Position numbers and translations under genes: made by a program | The notes under the pieces: model-generated | Databases searched by the model: none | What the model was told of the DNA's origin: nothing | The model's input: the letters and a program-made list of their open reading frames with translations, nothing else | Shown: piece by piece, positions 54,395 to 63,976 of the stretch | How positions within the stretch are numbered: position 1 is the first letter of the stretch | Layout of the letters: each line of letters starts with the position of its first letter | NCBI RefSeq assembly: GCF_000971985.1 | Contig: NZ_LAQQ01000008.1 | Location: 184,531-248,530 of the forward strand | Direction: 5' to 3' | DNA: 64,000 nucleotides | Source of the DNA: Paenibacillus dauci | GTDB taxonomy: Bacteria > Bacillota > Bacilli > Paenibacillales > Paenibacillaceae

Positions 54395-54745
54395 TTACCA
54401 GCTGGTACGTGGTGAATTCTGAATGGCGTCTGTTGCTTTGTCAATATCTGTCATCATGTCACGGATGCGATCCAATGCTTGCTGAATCTGCTTCTGGTGT
54501 GAATCCAGACGGTGGGCAATCGAACGAATCTGTTCCTGGGATGGCGGGTTCGGAGCATGCGAGAGTTCAATTAGTTCTTTCTCAATCGCATCAATACCGA
54601 TCAAACCGGAGCCCAAGATCTCGATACCAAATTTGGCTTTATCCGCAATATGGTCAATTTTGAGAGCCGTTTCCTTGGCTTTCTGATTGCCCCACCCGGA
54701 TATGTAGTTGGGCTGTCCACCTACCGGTGGTGTATAGTCATTCAT
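54395..54745 (-). CDS. Unrecognised helical protein, second of a gene pair
   Basis: A 116-residue soluble protein with a Pro/Gly-rich start (NDYTPPVGGQPNYISGWG), a mildly hydrophobic stretch (FGIEILGSGLIGIDAIEKEL) and a long helical C-terminal half rich in Gln, Ile and Asp (RSIAHRLDSHQKQIQQALDR). I do not recognise a family. It starts 14 bp after the upstream coiled-coil gene, behind AGGAGGCTTATCTCC. Both proteins are small and helical, which suggests they act together. Confidence 0.7.
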   Translation of the reverse strand: MNDYTPPVGGQPNYISGWGNQKAKETALKIDHIADKAKFGIEILGSGLIGIDAIEKELIELSHAPNPPSQEQIRSIAHRLDSHQKQIQQALDRIRDMMTDIDKATDAIQNSPRTSW

Positions 54746-54759
54746 GGAGATAAGCCTCC

Positions 54760-55179
54760 TTATTTCTGGTATTTGTCAGTGATCTCATCAATCTTGTTGG
54801 TCAGCTTATCAATCTCATCCGTCAGGTTATCGATCTCGTCAGTCAGTTTGTCGACGTCTTTGATATTTTTCTGTACTTCATCGACATTGCCTCCAGCAGC
54901 AATAACTTTGGACATTACTTCCTGTGCGATAGATGTAACCAGAATCTGTACATGGTCAGGTGCATTTTGTCCAACCTGCGCAACCAGACGATCCATCAGC
55001 GGTTTGATTTGAGACAGTGTAGCAGCGGCGTTAGTCAGTTCACGTCCGCAAGAATTCAACTCGGAGTCGATTTTATCGGCTACACGGTCAATTTTGGATT
55101 GTGTGATTTGGTCGATTTCTCTAATTACTTTATCGATGTCATTGGACATCTCGCGTACTGCGCCTTTACCTACAAGCAT
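54760..55179 (-). CDS. Unrecognised coiled-coil protein, first of a gene pair
   Basis: I take the ATG at 55179 (MLVGKGAVREMSNDIDKV..., GGGGGAT upstream); ATGs at 55185 and 55194 are alternatives, while the open frame to 55326 is unlike protein. The product has about 139 residues, all helical, with a repeated seven-residue pattern near the end: KLTDEIDN, LTDEIDK, LTNKIDE. It has no signal peptide or membrane span, and one Cys. The family is unknown; size and helicity recall secretion-substrate or structural coiled-coil proteins. The next gene follows after 14 bp. Confidence 0.7.
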   Translation of the reverse strand: MLVGKGAVREMSNDIDKVIREIDQITQSKIDRVADKIDSELNSCGRELTNAAATLSQIKPLMDRLVAQVGQNAPDHVQILVTSIAQEVMSKVIAAGGNVDEVQKNIKDVDKLTDEIDNLTDEIDKLTNKIDEITDKYQK

Positions 55180-55374
55180 TGGCATATCCCCCATTGGTTT
55201 ACATAGTATTGAATCACTTTGATTATAAAGTACAAACATTACCCATTCAATCAAAAAGAAGGAAAATCTAGCGTCTTTTTGACTAATTTGATTTTCCTGA
55301 CTTTCTATATTACGGCAAACCTTCAAAAAGGTTTTATATTAAAAAAAAAAATTATTTTCTACGTGTATTGCGGC

Positions 55375-56076
55375 TTAACTAACAGGCGAGTAATCCCGTT
55401 CGTACAGTACGCTTCCATTGGCACTGTACATCGTAATCCGTGACAATTGCTCAGCCTGCTGGTGCTGCTGGTCTTGTTCGTCTTGCTTATCCCGTTGTTC
55501 CGGTTCGATTCTGCTGTCCATGTAGATGGTCTGCCCCTGCGCCAATTGCAGTGTAGACACCAGGCCACCCCGGTATTCAATCCGAATCTGACGGATATTG
55601 GGATCATGGACATATCCATACACACTGCGAAATGCAAGACCTTCCTGATACTGATTGGGCAGTGAAGCAGCACCTCCCGAGTCAGCGATCTGTACCCTCA
55701 TATCCCGGTATACTTTCATTATATCCATACTAAGTTCATACCATTTATAATTGCTTCGATAACCGATGATCAGGCCGGCATAAGGAACCTTTTGATACGT
55801 TAGGCTGTAACTGGCTGCTGTCGCTTGGCCAGTATCCTGACGCTCTACCACATGGATATCACGGTCTGGTATGTCTATTTTGTATAATTTCCAGATTTTC
55901 TTTGCAATCAGGGCTTCCAGTGACTTTTCGCCGGGTACAGGCAGACGCTCCCCATAACCTGTAGAACCGGAAAGGGGATCTGAAGCCGTATCCCGGTTCA
56001 ATCGAACTGCATTCGCATCGGCTGCACATACACACAGCAGCAGTACTATGACTATCGTGATCGTATAGATTTTCAT
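55375..56076 (-). CDS. Exported hypothetical protein
   Basis: ATG at 56076 with AAGGAGAACAACGCA upstream gives 233 residues. A signal peptide (hydrophobic ITIVIVLLLCVCAADANA, about 4-22) leads to a secreted or surface protein with repeated beta-rich stretches, such as YSLTYQKVPYAGLIIGYRS, and a Gln/Asp-rich segment (RDKQDEQDQQHQQAEQ). I recognise no family. It is transcribed on the minus strand; the coiled-coil pair follows 195 bp downstream. Confidence 0.7.
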   Translation of the reverse strand: MKIYTITIVIVLLLCVCAADANAVRLNRDTASDPLSGSTGYGERLPVPGEKSLEALIAKKIWKLYKIDIPDRDIHVVERQDTGQATAASYSLTYQKVPYAGLIIGYRSNYKWYELSMDIMKVYRDMRVQIADSGGAASLPNQYQEGLAFRSVYGYVHDPNIRQIRIEYRGGLVSTLQLAQGQTIYMDSRIEPEQRDKQDEQDQQHQQAEQLSRITMYSANGSVLYERDYSPVS

Positions 56077-56289
56077 TGCGTTGTTCTCCTTAGCTTTCAA
56101 TTATGTATCTAACCATCATGACATATGCCCGCTCCATTATCCACCTTTTACCAAATAAAGAAATGCTAATAAGCATACATACTGAGCAACCGATTACTTT
56201 GACGTTAACGAACGAACCCTTTCCCTCTAGTTGTCTATTGCTATGCTTATGCCGGATTGCATATCCAGTTGAAAATAAGGGGTCCAGCC

Positions 56290-56670
56290 ATGAGTCTATA
56301 CACGATGAAAGAAATAATGGAACAATGTGAAACCACGGAAGATGCATTGCGCTACTACGAGAAAATCGGTCTACTATCAGCCATTCAGCGCAAAGCTAAT
56401 GGTCACCGTATTTACAGCCCCGCCGATAAAGAGAGATTACTGCTGATCCAATGCCTAAAAAAAGCCAATATGTCCCTGGAGGAAATGCGTCCTTTTGTCG
56501 CTCTTCACCAGAGTCGTGAAGAAGCCATGCAGCCAAAGACAGAACAATTGCTGCGCAGCTACCAGGAGCGAATCAAGCAGCAGCAGGAACATCTGCAGCA
56601 GATATGGGATATGATCGAACACAAGTTGAATAGTGGCGAAAATCTCGCCTTTAAGCCTGCTTCGAACTGA
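56290..56670 (+). CDS. MerR-family transcriptional regulator
   Basis: ATG at 56290 behind AAGGGGTCCAGCC gives 126 residues. The winged helix-turn-helix (SLYTMKEIMEQCETTEDALRY then YEKIGLL, residues 2-28 in outline) and the HRIYSPADKERLLLIQCLKK segment are typical of MerR regulators of the AdhR/YfmP group. The C-terminal half is a long coiled coil. No Cys effector cluster is visible. The aldo/keto reductase gene follows by 223 bp; such pairs often respond to aldehyde or electrophile stress. Confidence 0.88.
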   Translation: MSLYTMKEIMEQCETTEDALRYYEKIGLLSAIQRKANGHRIYSPADKERLLLIQCLKKANMSLEEMRPFVALHQSREEAMQPKTEQLLRSYQERIKQQQEHLQQIWDMIEHKLNSGENLAFKPASN

Positions 56671-56893
56671 GCAATTGATCTTACTGTTCGCTATGAGCAA
56701 ATTGGTATGTATGAGTCTGTAGGTTTGATCATGTTATACTGGCAGCGACTATAGCATTTTATATATGGACTGGGCCAGGGGTTGACCTCGTGTGTGGACA
56801 AGGTTGTAGGATGATAATCGGCAGCACACAGCTATCTACAAGGGTACACACGCAGCTGTTCGCCGCTATCATTTTCAATAGCAGAGGAGCCAT

Positions 56894-57838
56894 ATGATGA
56901 ATACAAAAGCAGAGATTGGCAAGACAGGAATTGAGATTAACCGGATGGGATTCGGGGCAGGTGTAGTCGGTAACACTATGATGTATCCGCATGTCACCGA
57001 AGAGATGGGACGTACATTAATAGACGCGGTATTACAGCAAGATATTCAGCTGATCGACACTGCTTTTCTCTATGGTATGGGACGTTCGGAAGAGCTGATC
57101 GGTGAGGCCATTCGTGCTTTTGGTAAGCGCGAGCAGCTGATACTCTCTACCAAGGCATCTGCCAATATCCAGATGACCGCGACTGGAATTCAGGTAGATA
57201 ATCGTCCGACAGCACTAAGACAATCGGTAGAAGACAGTCTGAGACGGCTGCAGACCGATCACCTGGATCTATTTTTTGTCCATTTCCCCAATTCTGATAC
57301 ACCGCTGCATGAGTCGGCAGGCGAGCTTGACCGACTCCGACAGGAAGGTAAAATTCGTGCGATTGGCGCATCCAATCTAAATATGGCAGAGTTACAAGAT
57401 TTTAATGCGGATGGATATATGGATGTATTCCAGACCGAATATTCCCTGCTGAACCGACAGGCCGAGCAGCAGCTGATTCCCTACTGTCTAGAGCATACCA
57501 TCTCGGTTATTCCTATTTATCCGCTGGCTTCGGGGCTGCTCGCCGGACATTATACGAGAGAACAGACTTTTCATGATGTGTCCCGGATGAATAATCCGAT
57601 GTTCCAGAGAGAAGCCTATCTTGCTAATCTGGAGCGGGTAGATGCGCTGAAATCGCTGGCTTCCGACAAGCAAATATCTCTCCCACAGCTGGCCCTCGCC
57701 TGGCTGCTTAACCGTCCTGGTGTAGATCTGATTATTCCGGGTGCTACCCGTCCGGATCAACTGGCTAGTAATATGAGAACGCTTGATGTTGTATTGTCCG
57801 TTAGTGATATGGATCAGCTGGATATGCTGAGTCGGTAA
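56894..57838 (+). CDS. Aldo/keto reductase
   Basis: A 314-residue TIM-barrel NADPH-dependent reductase. The catalytic tetrad can be placed: Asp55 and Tyr60 (LIDTAFLYG), Lys87 (STKAS) and His130 (DLFFVHFPN). C-terminal cofactor residues are in IIPGATRPDQLASNM. It reduces aldehydes or ketones in the cytoplasm. ATGs at 56894 and 56897 are both possible behind GAGGAGCCAT. It lies downstream of the MerR gene and is ended by a hairpin. Confidence 0.9.
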   Translation: MMNTKAEIGKTGIEINRMGFGAGVVGNTMMYPHVTEEMGRTLIDAVLQQDIQLIDTAFLYGMGRSEELIGEAIRAFGKREQLILSTKASANIQMTATGIQVDNRPTALRQSVEDSLRRLQTDHLDLFFVHFPNSDTPLHESAGELDRLRQEGKIRAIGASNLNMAELQDFNADGYMDVFQTEYSLLNRQAEQQLIPYCLEHTISVIPIYPLASGLLAGHYTREQTFHDVSRMNNPMFQREAYLANLERVDALKSLASDKQISLPQLALAWLLNRPGVDLIIPGATRPDQLASNMRTLDVVLSVSDMDQLDMLSR

Positions 57839-57920
57839 GTAGCAGTATATCTGCTCATTCGATCGCGATGGGTGTTTTGAGTTTATGTTACAAATGAGAA
57901 TGCAATAATACGTATAGCCC

Positions 57921-57957
57921 AAGCGAAGGCTGGTTCCTCCAGTACCCTCGCTTTTTC
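57921..57957 (+). terminator. Terminator of the aldo/keto reductase gene
   Basis: AAGCGA-GG-CTGG pairs with CCAG-CC-CTCGCTT with small internal mismatches (57921-57953), followed by TTTTT. Confidence 0.7.
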
Positions 57958-58199
57958 ATTTTCACAAGATCTTTCGCTGGCACACCCCCACTATTTTAAC
58001 AAACAAATGTTTATTCCTTTTCTTTTCTCTTCTTTCTCTATTATTTTCCGATCTTCTTCCATACTCATGATCCAGCACTTGTATAACAGAAAGGTTCATT
58101 TCTTGTAGGGGTTGCTTTTCCAGATACATACCGTTAGACTACTATCGACCAACTTATTAAATCTATTTTAAAAAGTATAGAAAAGGAGCCTGTTCCCTC
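57954..58199. other. Intergenic region before the ROK regulator
   Basis: About 246 bp, AT-rich. AAACA-AA-TGTTT (58001-58012) is a small inverted repeat that could be the ROK regulator's operator, but the match is short. Confidence 0.35.
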
Positions 58200-59231
58200 A
58201 TGCGACCGTTATCCCATAGTACCCAGCAGGTTAAGAAAATCAATATTGAGCTGGTTAAAAATACACTTCGTACGACCGGCACAGGAACCAAAGCGTCTAT
58301 CGCCAGTCTGACCCGGCTGAGTGTGGCTACCTGTGGCACTATTCTTAATGAACTGGTGCAGACCGGCGAAATTCTCGATCTTGGACCTGACGAGTCGAGC
58401 GGTGGACGCCCTGCCAGTCGATATCAGTTCAATGCCGACTATGCCAGTCTGATTGGCCTTATTATCCGCACAGAGAGCGGCATCCACTCGATCACCCATG
58501 CCCGTGCCAATCTGAACGGAGAGATTCTGGAGCAGTATACCAGAGAATATGAAGTAATCAATATACCTGTTATTGAGCAGCTGCTGGATGATCTGCTCGC
58601 CCGGTATCATAATGTACAGGCAGTCGGTATCGGGATCCCTGGTGTTGCCCATAATGGACAGATCGGTATTTGTGATGTTGCCGAACTGGCGGGACAGCCG
58701 CTGGTACAGATTTTGCAGCAGCGTTACGAGGGTCTGCAGGTCATTATCCAGAATGATATGAATCTGACGGTATACGGACTGTATCATGAGCAAAACTATC
58801 AAGAAGACAGTAATTTTGCCGTGTTGACATTCCCAGAGAATCACTATGCCGGGGCAGGTTTTATTATTGGTGGACGTTTGCTTAGCGGTAACAGCTTTTT
58901 CAGCGGCGAGGTATCCTATCTGCCATTCGGCATCAGCCGGGAAGAACAGCTGAGGCAGCTGCATACGTCCGAAGGCGTTCATGCACTGGTCGTTCATACC
59001 ATCGTCTCGATTATTACGATTATCAACCCGGCTGCCCTTGTCATTACCGGTAGCGCCATCGCACCCTCTATGCTGGAGCAGATCGAACAGGACTGCCGGA
59101 AGCAGATTCCGCCCGAACATATGCCGCAGCTGCTGGTCCAGCAGGATACCCGGCGTGAATATCTGACCGGACTGATCACCATGACACTGGAAAGCCTGAC
59201 CTACCACATTCAGCTGATTGAGCGAAATTAA
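58200..59231 (+). CDS. ROK-family transcriptional regulator (NagC/XylR type)
   Basis: A 343-residue protein with a winged helix-turn-helix at about 10-65 (KASIASLTRLSVATCGTILN) and a ROK sugar-kinase-like domain (VGIGIPGVAHNGQIG near residue 140, FIIGGRLLSGNSFFSGEVSY near 220). The zinc-binding CxCGxxGC motif of active ROK kinases is not present. It probably represses the MFS transporter gene 35 bp downstream and responds to that sugar. ATG follows AAAGGAGCCTGTTCCCTC. Confidence 0.88.
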   Translation: MRPLSHSTQQVKKINIELVKNTLRTTGTGTKASIASLTRLSVATCGTILNELVQTGEILDLGPDESSGGRPASRYQFNADYASLIGLIIRTESGIHSITHARANLNGEILEQYTREYEVINIPVIEQLLDDLLARYHNVQAVGIGIPGVAHNGQIGICDVAELAGQPLVQILQQRYEGLQVIIQNDMNLTVYGLYHEQNYQEDSNFAVLTFPENHYAGAGFIIGGRLLSGNSFFSGEVSYLPFGISREEQLRQLHTSEGVHALVVHTIVSIITIINPAALVITGSAIAPSMLEQIEQDCRKQIPPEHMPQLLVQQDTRREYLTGLITMTLESLTYHIQLIERN

Positions 59232-59266
59232 TTGCCCTATTTTACCCATTCTGGAGGACTATTATT

Positions 59267-60505
59267 GTGAATGCACCTGAACGCAAATTTAACCGAATCT
59301 ATGCGATGCAGCTGGCGACTATTTTTATCGGCTTTATCGTGTTCGGTATCTCGGAAAATATCAAAGGCCCGGCGATTCCCCGTATCCAGTTCGATTTCAA
59401 TCTGGATGAACAGCAGCTGGGTACATTGCTGTCACTCAATGCGCTCGGTTATCTGATTGCCTGTTCGTTTACCGCTATTCTGGTACGTCTATGGGGCATC
59501 AAGGCTGCCAGTATTATCGCCTTTGGCTCCATGGTCTTGTCCGGCGTATTTATCTATCTGTCCCATACCTATCCGCTGTTCGCTTCATCGTATTTCTTTA
59601 TGTATATTGGCAACGGGATGCTGGAGATTGCACTGGCGATTCTCGGCGCACGAATCTTCGTCAAAAACACCGGAACCATGATGAATCTGTCCCATTTCTT
59701 CTATGGGCTCAGCTCTACGGTGGCCCCGCTGCTGGCAACCGGCGTTATGTCCCTGTCGGTATTCGGTCACGAGCTGGACTGGCGCGGCATGTATCTGGTG
59801 ATGCTGTCCCTGTGTCTGCTGCCGATCGTGTTTGCGCTGCGCAGTCATTTTCCCGGTGATGATTTACCGCATGAAGACCGCATTTCCATGAAAACACTGA
59901 CCCGTGATCCTGCGCTGTGGCTAATGGTTCTGATCCTGTCCTTTGGCGTAGTATCGGAGCTGGCAGTCGGCGGCTGGCTCGTCAATTTTCTGGAAAAAGC
60001 ATATGCCTGGGACACGGTAAAAGCCTCCGGACTGTTGTCCGGTTTCTTCCTTATGTTCTCTCTGGGACGGCTGCTGCTGGGTCCACTGACCGACCGTATC
60101 GGATTCGTACTGTCCCTGATTGTATTCTCTGCCTTCTCGGCGGTGTGTACATTTGTCGCGATTGCCGGCGGAGAACGTGTCGCTTTTCTGTTTGCCCTGT
60201 CGGGAGCCGGTATTGCGATGATCTATCCGACGGTTATGGCATTTATCGCACGCCGTTATCCCAATGGCAGCGATACAGCGATTACGTTTGTCGTAACCTG
60301 GATGGGCGTTGGCAGCGTGATCGGGAACTATGTGATCGGCTGGGTTATTGATGGAGTCAAAAATGCCTACGGCGCTGGCACCTCGATTGGACTACTGCGC
60401 GGACTGCAGGCAGGCTATGGATTCATCGGACTTTGCGCTGCAATCTGTGCAATATCCGGGATTATATTATTCGGATATTTGAAAAGAAGACAGGAACTGA
60501 TTTAA
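59267..60505 (+). CDS. MFS transporter, probably for a sugar
   Basis: A 412-residue membrane protein with twelve hydrophobic segments, starting at a GTG behind GGAGGACTATTATT. The loop between halves and motif LLGPLTDRIGF near residue 270 fit the FucP/GlcP-like branch of MFS sugar permeases. Cotranscribed with the ROK regulator, whose effector is likely the transported sugar. Substrate unknown. Confidence 0.85.
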   Translation: MNAPERKFNRIYAMQLATIFIGFIVFGISENIKGPAIPRIQFDFNLDEQQLGTLLSLNALGYLIACSFTAILVRLWGIKAASIIAFGSMVLSGVFIYLSHTYPLFASSYFFMYIGNGMLEIALAILGARIFVKNTGTMMNLSHFFYGLSSTVAPLLATGVMSLSVFGHELDWRGMYLVMLSLCLLPIVFALRSHFPGDDLPHEDRISMKTLTRDPALWLMVLILSFGVVSELAVGGWLVNFLEKAYAWDTVKASGLLSGFFLMFSLGRLLLGPLTDRIGFVLSLIVFSAFSAVCTFVAIAGGERVAFLFALSGAGIAMIYPTVMAFIARRYPNGSDTAITFVVTWMGVGSVIGNYVIGWVIDGVKNAYGAGTSIGLLRGLQAGYGFIGLCAAICAISGIILFGYLKRRQELI

Positions 60506-60644
60506 TCTTTAGATAATTATCATGCTGGCACTTCTCTCGTTTATATTAAGAAATTCAATTTCATTTTTGACAACAAGTGATAATTTCTAAATATGATCTT
60601 ACGCATAAAGAATATATCCATACTTTATAATAAGTAAATAAGTC

Positions 60645-60687
60645 AAAAAAGAAGGGAAAAACCTATTAAGGCTTTTCCCTTCTTTTT
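60645..60687 (-). terminator. Terminator of the Amidase_6 gene
   Basis: AAAAAAGAAGGGAAAA (60645-60660) pairs with TTTTCCCTTCTTTTT (60673-60687). On the minus strand it begins at the stop codon and ends in a T-run. Confidence 0.85.
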
Positions 60688-61879
60688 AGCTCGGTATTTG
60701 GCTTTGAATTGCTTGATCCATTTTCCAAATATAAACTTTATATCCTGAAGAGTACCAACTACTAAGAGGTGCATTTTTCTTATCTCCTGTATGTTGTGTT
60801 ACATAAAAATGACCATCTTTAAGCAATGTGATCAAAGCAGTATGATTTATATCCCCATCACCGTCAAAATCGGCATTTATAGGATCGCCCATAGCAGCTT
60901 TTGAAGCAGTTGGAGCAGTTTTTGATCTTATCGACCAAAATTTATAAAAACTATTTGCTCCACCCCAGCTATGAGAAGGTGCATTAATCAGACTATCAGC
61001 ATAATACCATGATGTACTTCGATTTACTAAACCAGTCCACTCTTCCATACCTCCGGCTAATAGCGCTTGAGAAACAAAGTTAGTGCAATCATTCCACTTT
61101 TTCCAACATTCTTTAGAGCCAATAGAACATTTGTTTGATTTTGCATAATAAGAATATGATGGGTTTCTTCCATCCCACCACTTATACGCATAATCGCGAG
61201 CTTTGATTGAACTATAACCATTAGAATAAGCTGATGGAGATATTAATTGTGCTGTGGAATCTTTGTAAACAGACTGTTCTACTGAATTCTCATGATCAAG
61301 CAGATTTTTTTGATTTTCTATAACCTCGTTTGCCGTAGATGGCATAGTAGCTTTTTCAGGATCAGCTACTGGCATCAATTCAATTAAATCAACAATTTCA
61401 TTTGTAGAAATTTCATTTGATGATAATTTTTTCTCATAACTTTCAATCATCTTATTTTTTCTTTCATTTTCATATCGATCCATAAATTTAACATATTTTA
61501 GTATAGAGTCTTGATCTGAAGAAGGAAACTGATCCAAAGTAACTCCTAGACTAATAACAAACATTTGGTAATCAGCATTATCAATATCATTTTTGATAAG
61601 TATTTGATTATCTTTCATATAATTATTGACCATTTTGATTGCGTGGTCGTATTTTTTTAAAACTTCTTCTCTACTAATATCTATCTCTTCTAGTTTTTTA
61701 ATTGGTAATTTAATTTTCCCATCCTTTATGTCATTTAAATAATCAAGATAATTGGCCTGGGCTGTAGGTACATCAATTTCAACAGGATTCAGGTCAGCTG
61801 TAGCATTTGAAATACTAGAAAAAAGAAAAAATGACATTCCAAGAGCTACAAATTGAACAACTTGTTTTTTAATATCCAA
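60686..61879 (-). CDS. Secreted Amidase_6-domain protein
   Basis: The start is a TTG at 61879 with AAAGGAGG upstream, giving 397 residues. It has a signal peptide (VVQFVALGMSFFLFSSIS, cleavage near 26), a helical linker of about 170 residues, and a C-terminal Amidase_6 domain. That domain shows AYKWWDGRNPSYSYYAKSN, the catalytic Cys in NDCTNFVSQALLAGG, SHSWGGANSFYKF and His in DGDINHTALIT. The family is thought to hydrolyse amide bonds in the cell wall or peptides. Codon use and base composition are far more AT-rich than the rest of the window, pointing to horizontal transfer. Confidence 0.85.
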   Translation of the reverse strand: MDIKKQVVQFVALGMSFFLFSSISNATADLNPVEIDVPTAQANYLDYLNDIKDGKIKLPIKKLEEIDISREEVLKKYDHAIKMVNNYMKDNQILIKNDIDNADYQMFVISLGVTLDQFPSSDQDSILKYVKFMDRYENERKNKMIESYEKKLSSNEISTNEIVDLIELMPVADPEKATMPSTANEVIENQKNLLDHENSVEQSVYKDSTAQLISPSAYSNGYSSIKARDYAYKWWDGRNPSYSYYAKSNKCSIGSKECWKKWNDCTNFVSQALLAGGMEEWTGLVNRSTSWYYADSLINAPSHSWGGANSFYKFWSIRSKTAPTASKAAMGDPINADFDGDGDINHTALITLLKDGHFYVTQHTGDKKNAPLSSWYSSGYKVYIWKMDQAIQSQIPS

Positions 61880-62393
61880 ATAATGTTCCTCCTTTTATTT
61901 AATACTAAAAAAGATAACATATACTCAAATATTGTAAACAAGACAAATTTACTAGAGCAGAATTGCTTTTTTTGTATTTTTAAGTCGAAATCCTTCTAGA
62001 AAATAGTATTGAATAGATTATTGATTAATAAGACGTATACTATTAATCCATAAAACGTTCGATCAGACTATTTTTCACATTTAATTTTACAAGAAGATTT
62101 TTATAATAATGATTAGAGCCTTTTATTAAAACTATATCCTAGATTATTCATTCTAAAATTAAAGCTCTATATTTAGTATCTAGGATCATTCTAATCCTAT
62201 TATATAGATTCCATTGCCTTCGATTGTTTTGAACTGTACGTATTCTTAAATTACGAATATAAAAATAGACCATTCCTGATCAGGTTGATGGCCTATTCCT
62301 CGTTAGTCTGTACTCTAGATTATTTATGCCGTTATCCTCTGTCTATGTACGTCCAACTATATTTTTGCAGTGAAAGTGACATTACTCTATCGA
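61880..62393. other. AT-rich intergenic region
   Basis: 514 bp upstream of the amidase gene, very AT-rich. A weak hairpin (AATAG..CCAT / ATGG..CTATT, about 62263-62300) could end the small gene at 62394. No gene is supported. Confidence 0.5.
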
Positions 62394-62615
62394 TTAATTG
62401 AAATAAAAGTATTCATTGGGATTGGTGCTTGGCTTGCGCTGCGGAGCTTCAGTCAAGTGATAATAAGCGATATTTGCGCACTTCAGATGGTAATTCTGGT
62501 AGTAGAAATTATCGCCCCGTTCTACAGCTTCTTTTAACTGGGCAACCTGCTTGTCATTAACCCCCTGAATATACAGCTCGGTATTCCCCGTAAATACAAT
62601 CTTCACATCATACAT
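62394..62615 (-). CDS. Small hypothetical protein
   Basis: A 73-residue protein starting at an ATG behind AAGGGTGATTGT. It reads MYDVKIVFTGNTELYIQGVN then a helical region and an aromatic end (YYHLTEAPQRKP, NEYFYFN). It is predicted soluble, without motifs. I recognise no family. Confidence 0.6.
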   Translation of the reverse strand: MYDVKIVFTGNTELYIQGVNDKQVAQLKEAVERGDNFYYQNYHLKCANIAYYHLTEAPQRKPSTNPNEYFYFN

Positions 62616-63148
62616 ACAATCACCCTTGAATAATTATTTAACTGCTTAACTAGCATAATGCATTATTCCCATATGGTGGAATAGTCAATTGGTATGTTTT
62701 CGATATGAAGATAACTCTGTATTTGTCAAAAACTCCCTTCTATCTCCGACTATACAATCAGTTTTCACTTTATTTTGCTCCTAAATGTAATTAATTATCA
62801 TAAATTCAGTACTCTTGACCCACATTATATAAGTTACTTTACAATAATATAAGTCAATAGTTGAATATTCAGTTTTTTCCAAATGATATACAATACTATT
62901 TTGGAGAAAGGAGGAAATACCGTACGATTTTGACACAGATGGCATTAAACTAACGAAGCATCTATTTTAGTCTTTCGTACAGCCGGTTGTTTTAGAATAT
63001 GAATGTCTTATACATATAGCTAACGATGAATACAGACCAATATTTAGGAAGCTTCACTACGATGTTTCGAACAATCGGCTTTGCATATCTATGCAAACCA
63101 GCTAAAGAAGATGAACTATAACGAAAAGATTGTGGAGGAACATCAGCT
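62616..63148. other. AT-rich intergenic region before the RDD gene
   Basis: 533 bp with no gene that I can support. A ribosome-binding-like AAAGGAGG at about 62911 is not followed by a convincing reading frame. The promoter of the RDD gene should be near the right end. Confidence 0.5.
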
Positions 63149-63802
63149 ATGATGAATGAACACCCTGCTACTAGTGCAGCAAATCAGATTTATGAACAGA
63201 CAGTGCGTGGTAATAACAATGCGCAAGAACAAAAAGAAATTCACGCAGGCTTCTGGAAAAGGTTTCTCGCAACATGCATTGATGGAATTATTTATTTTAT
63301 CATCTTTTTTATTATTGTACGTGTGATCAGTCTAATCGGTAATTTGACTGGTTATATGGATACTAGCTATTCGTATGCCGAATCGTACAGCCCACCTTCG
63401 ACTGGGCAAGTTATATTTGTTATTGCTTCTTCACTTATTACCTTTTTTATGCGAATGATCTTTCCATGGTTGTATTTCAGCTTGTTTGAAAAATCCAAAT
63501 ATCAGGCAACCATAGGCAAAATGGCTGTTGGTATTGTAGTAGTAGACCAGCAATATCGTCCACTGCGTTTTGGTAAAGCTACCGGACGCTATTGGTCAAA
63601 ATGGCTAAGTGGACTCACTCTCTGTATCGGTTATATGATGGCAGGCTGGACTGGTCGTAAACAGGGACTACACGATATAATCGCGAGTACCTATGTGGTG
63701 AACAAACGTGCTCTTCCCCAGCTTCAACAACAGAAGCTGAAATATGAACAGCAACTCAAAGAATTCAATGCCCATCAGGCTGTAAAACATACCTTGCTTT
63801 AA
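63149..63802 (+). CDS. RDD-family membrane protein
   Basis: A 217-residue protein with a hydrophilic start, then an RDD domain: GFWKRFLATCIDGIIYFIIF (Arg and Asp of RDD), a second span and ATIGKMAVGIVVVD. The C-terminus is helical and Gln-rich. RDD proteins are poorly understood membrane proteins, some linked to ion or compatible-solute transport. ATG follows GGAGGAACATCAGCT. Confidence 0.85.
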   Translation: MMNEHPATSAANQIYEQTVRGNNNAQEQKEIHAGFWKRFLATCIDGIIYFIIFFIIVRVISLIGNLTGYMDTSYSYAESYSPPSTGQVIFVIASSLITFFMRMIFPWLYFSLFEKSKYQATIGKMAVGIVVVDQQYRPLRFGKATGRYWSKWLSGLTLCIGYMMAGWTGRKQGLHDIIASTYVVNKRALPQLQQQKLKYEQQLKEFNAHQAVKHTLL

Positions 63803-63932
63803 ATATTCAATCGTATAAATATTGTATCAGCACAACAACTGAATCCTTTATTCTAACCAGATTATCCATAAAGGCTCTCCGCCATACATAACGGACAGCA
63901 TATAAAAAAAGAGGTAGCCCTATCTAAACTGT

Positions 63933-63976
63933 ACCCTACAAGATGGACACTTTGAAAAAAAGTCATCTTGTAGGGT
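63933..63976. terminator. Hairpin at the window edge
   Basis: ACCCTACAAGATG (63933-63945) pairs exactly with CATCTTGTAGGGT (63964-63976), followed by CTTTTTG. It could end the RDD message, 131 bp after its stop. The layout, with an outward TGTACCCTAC and a later TGTACAA, also resembles the end of an insertion sequence that continues past the window. Confidence 0.55.
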
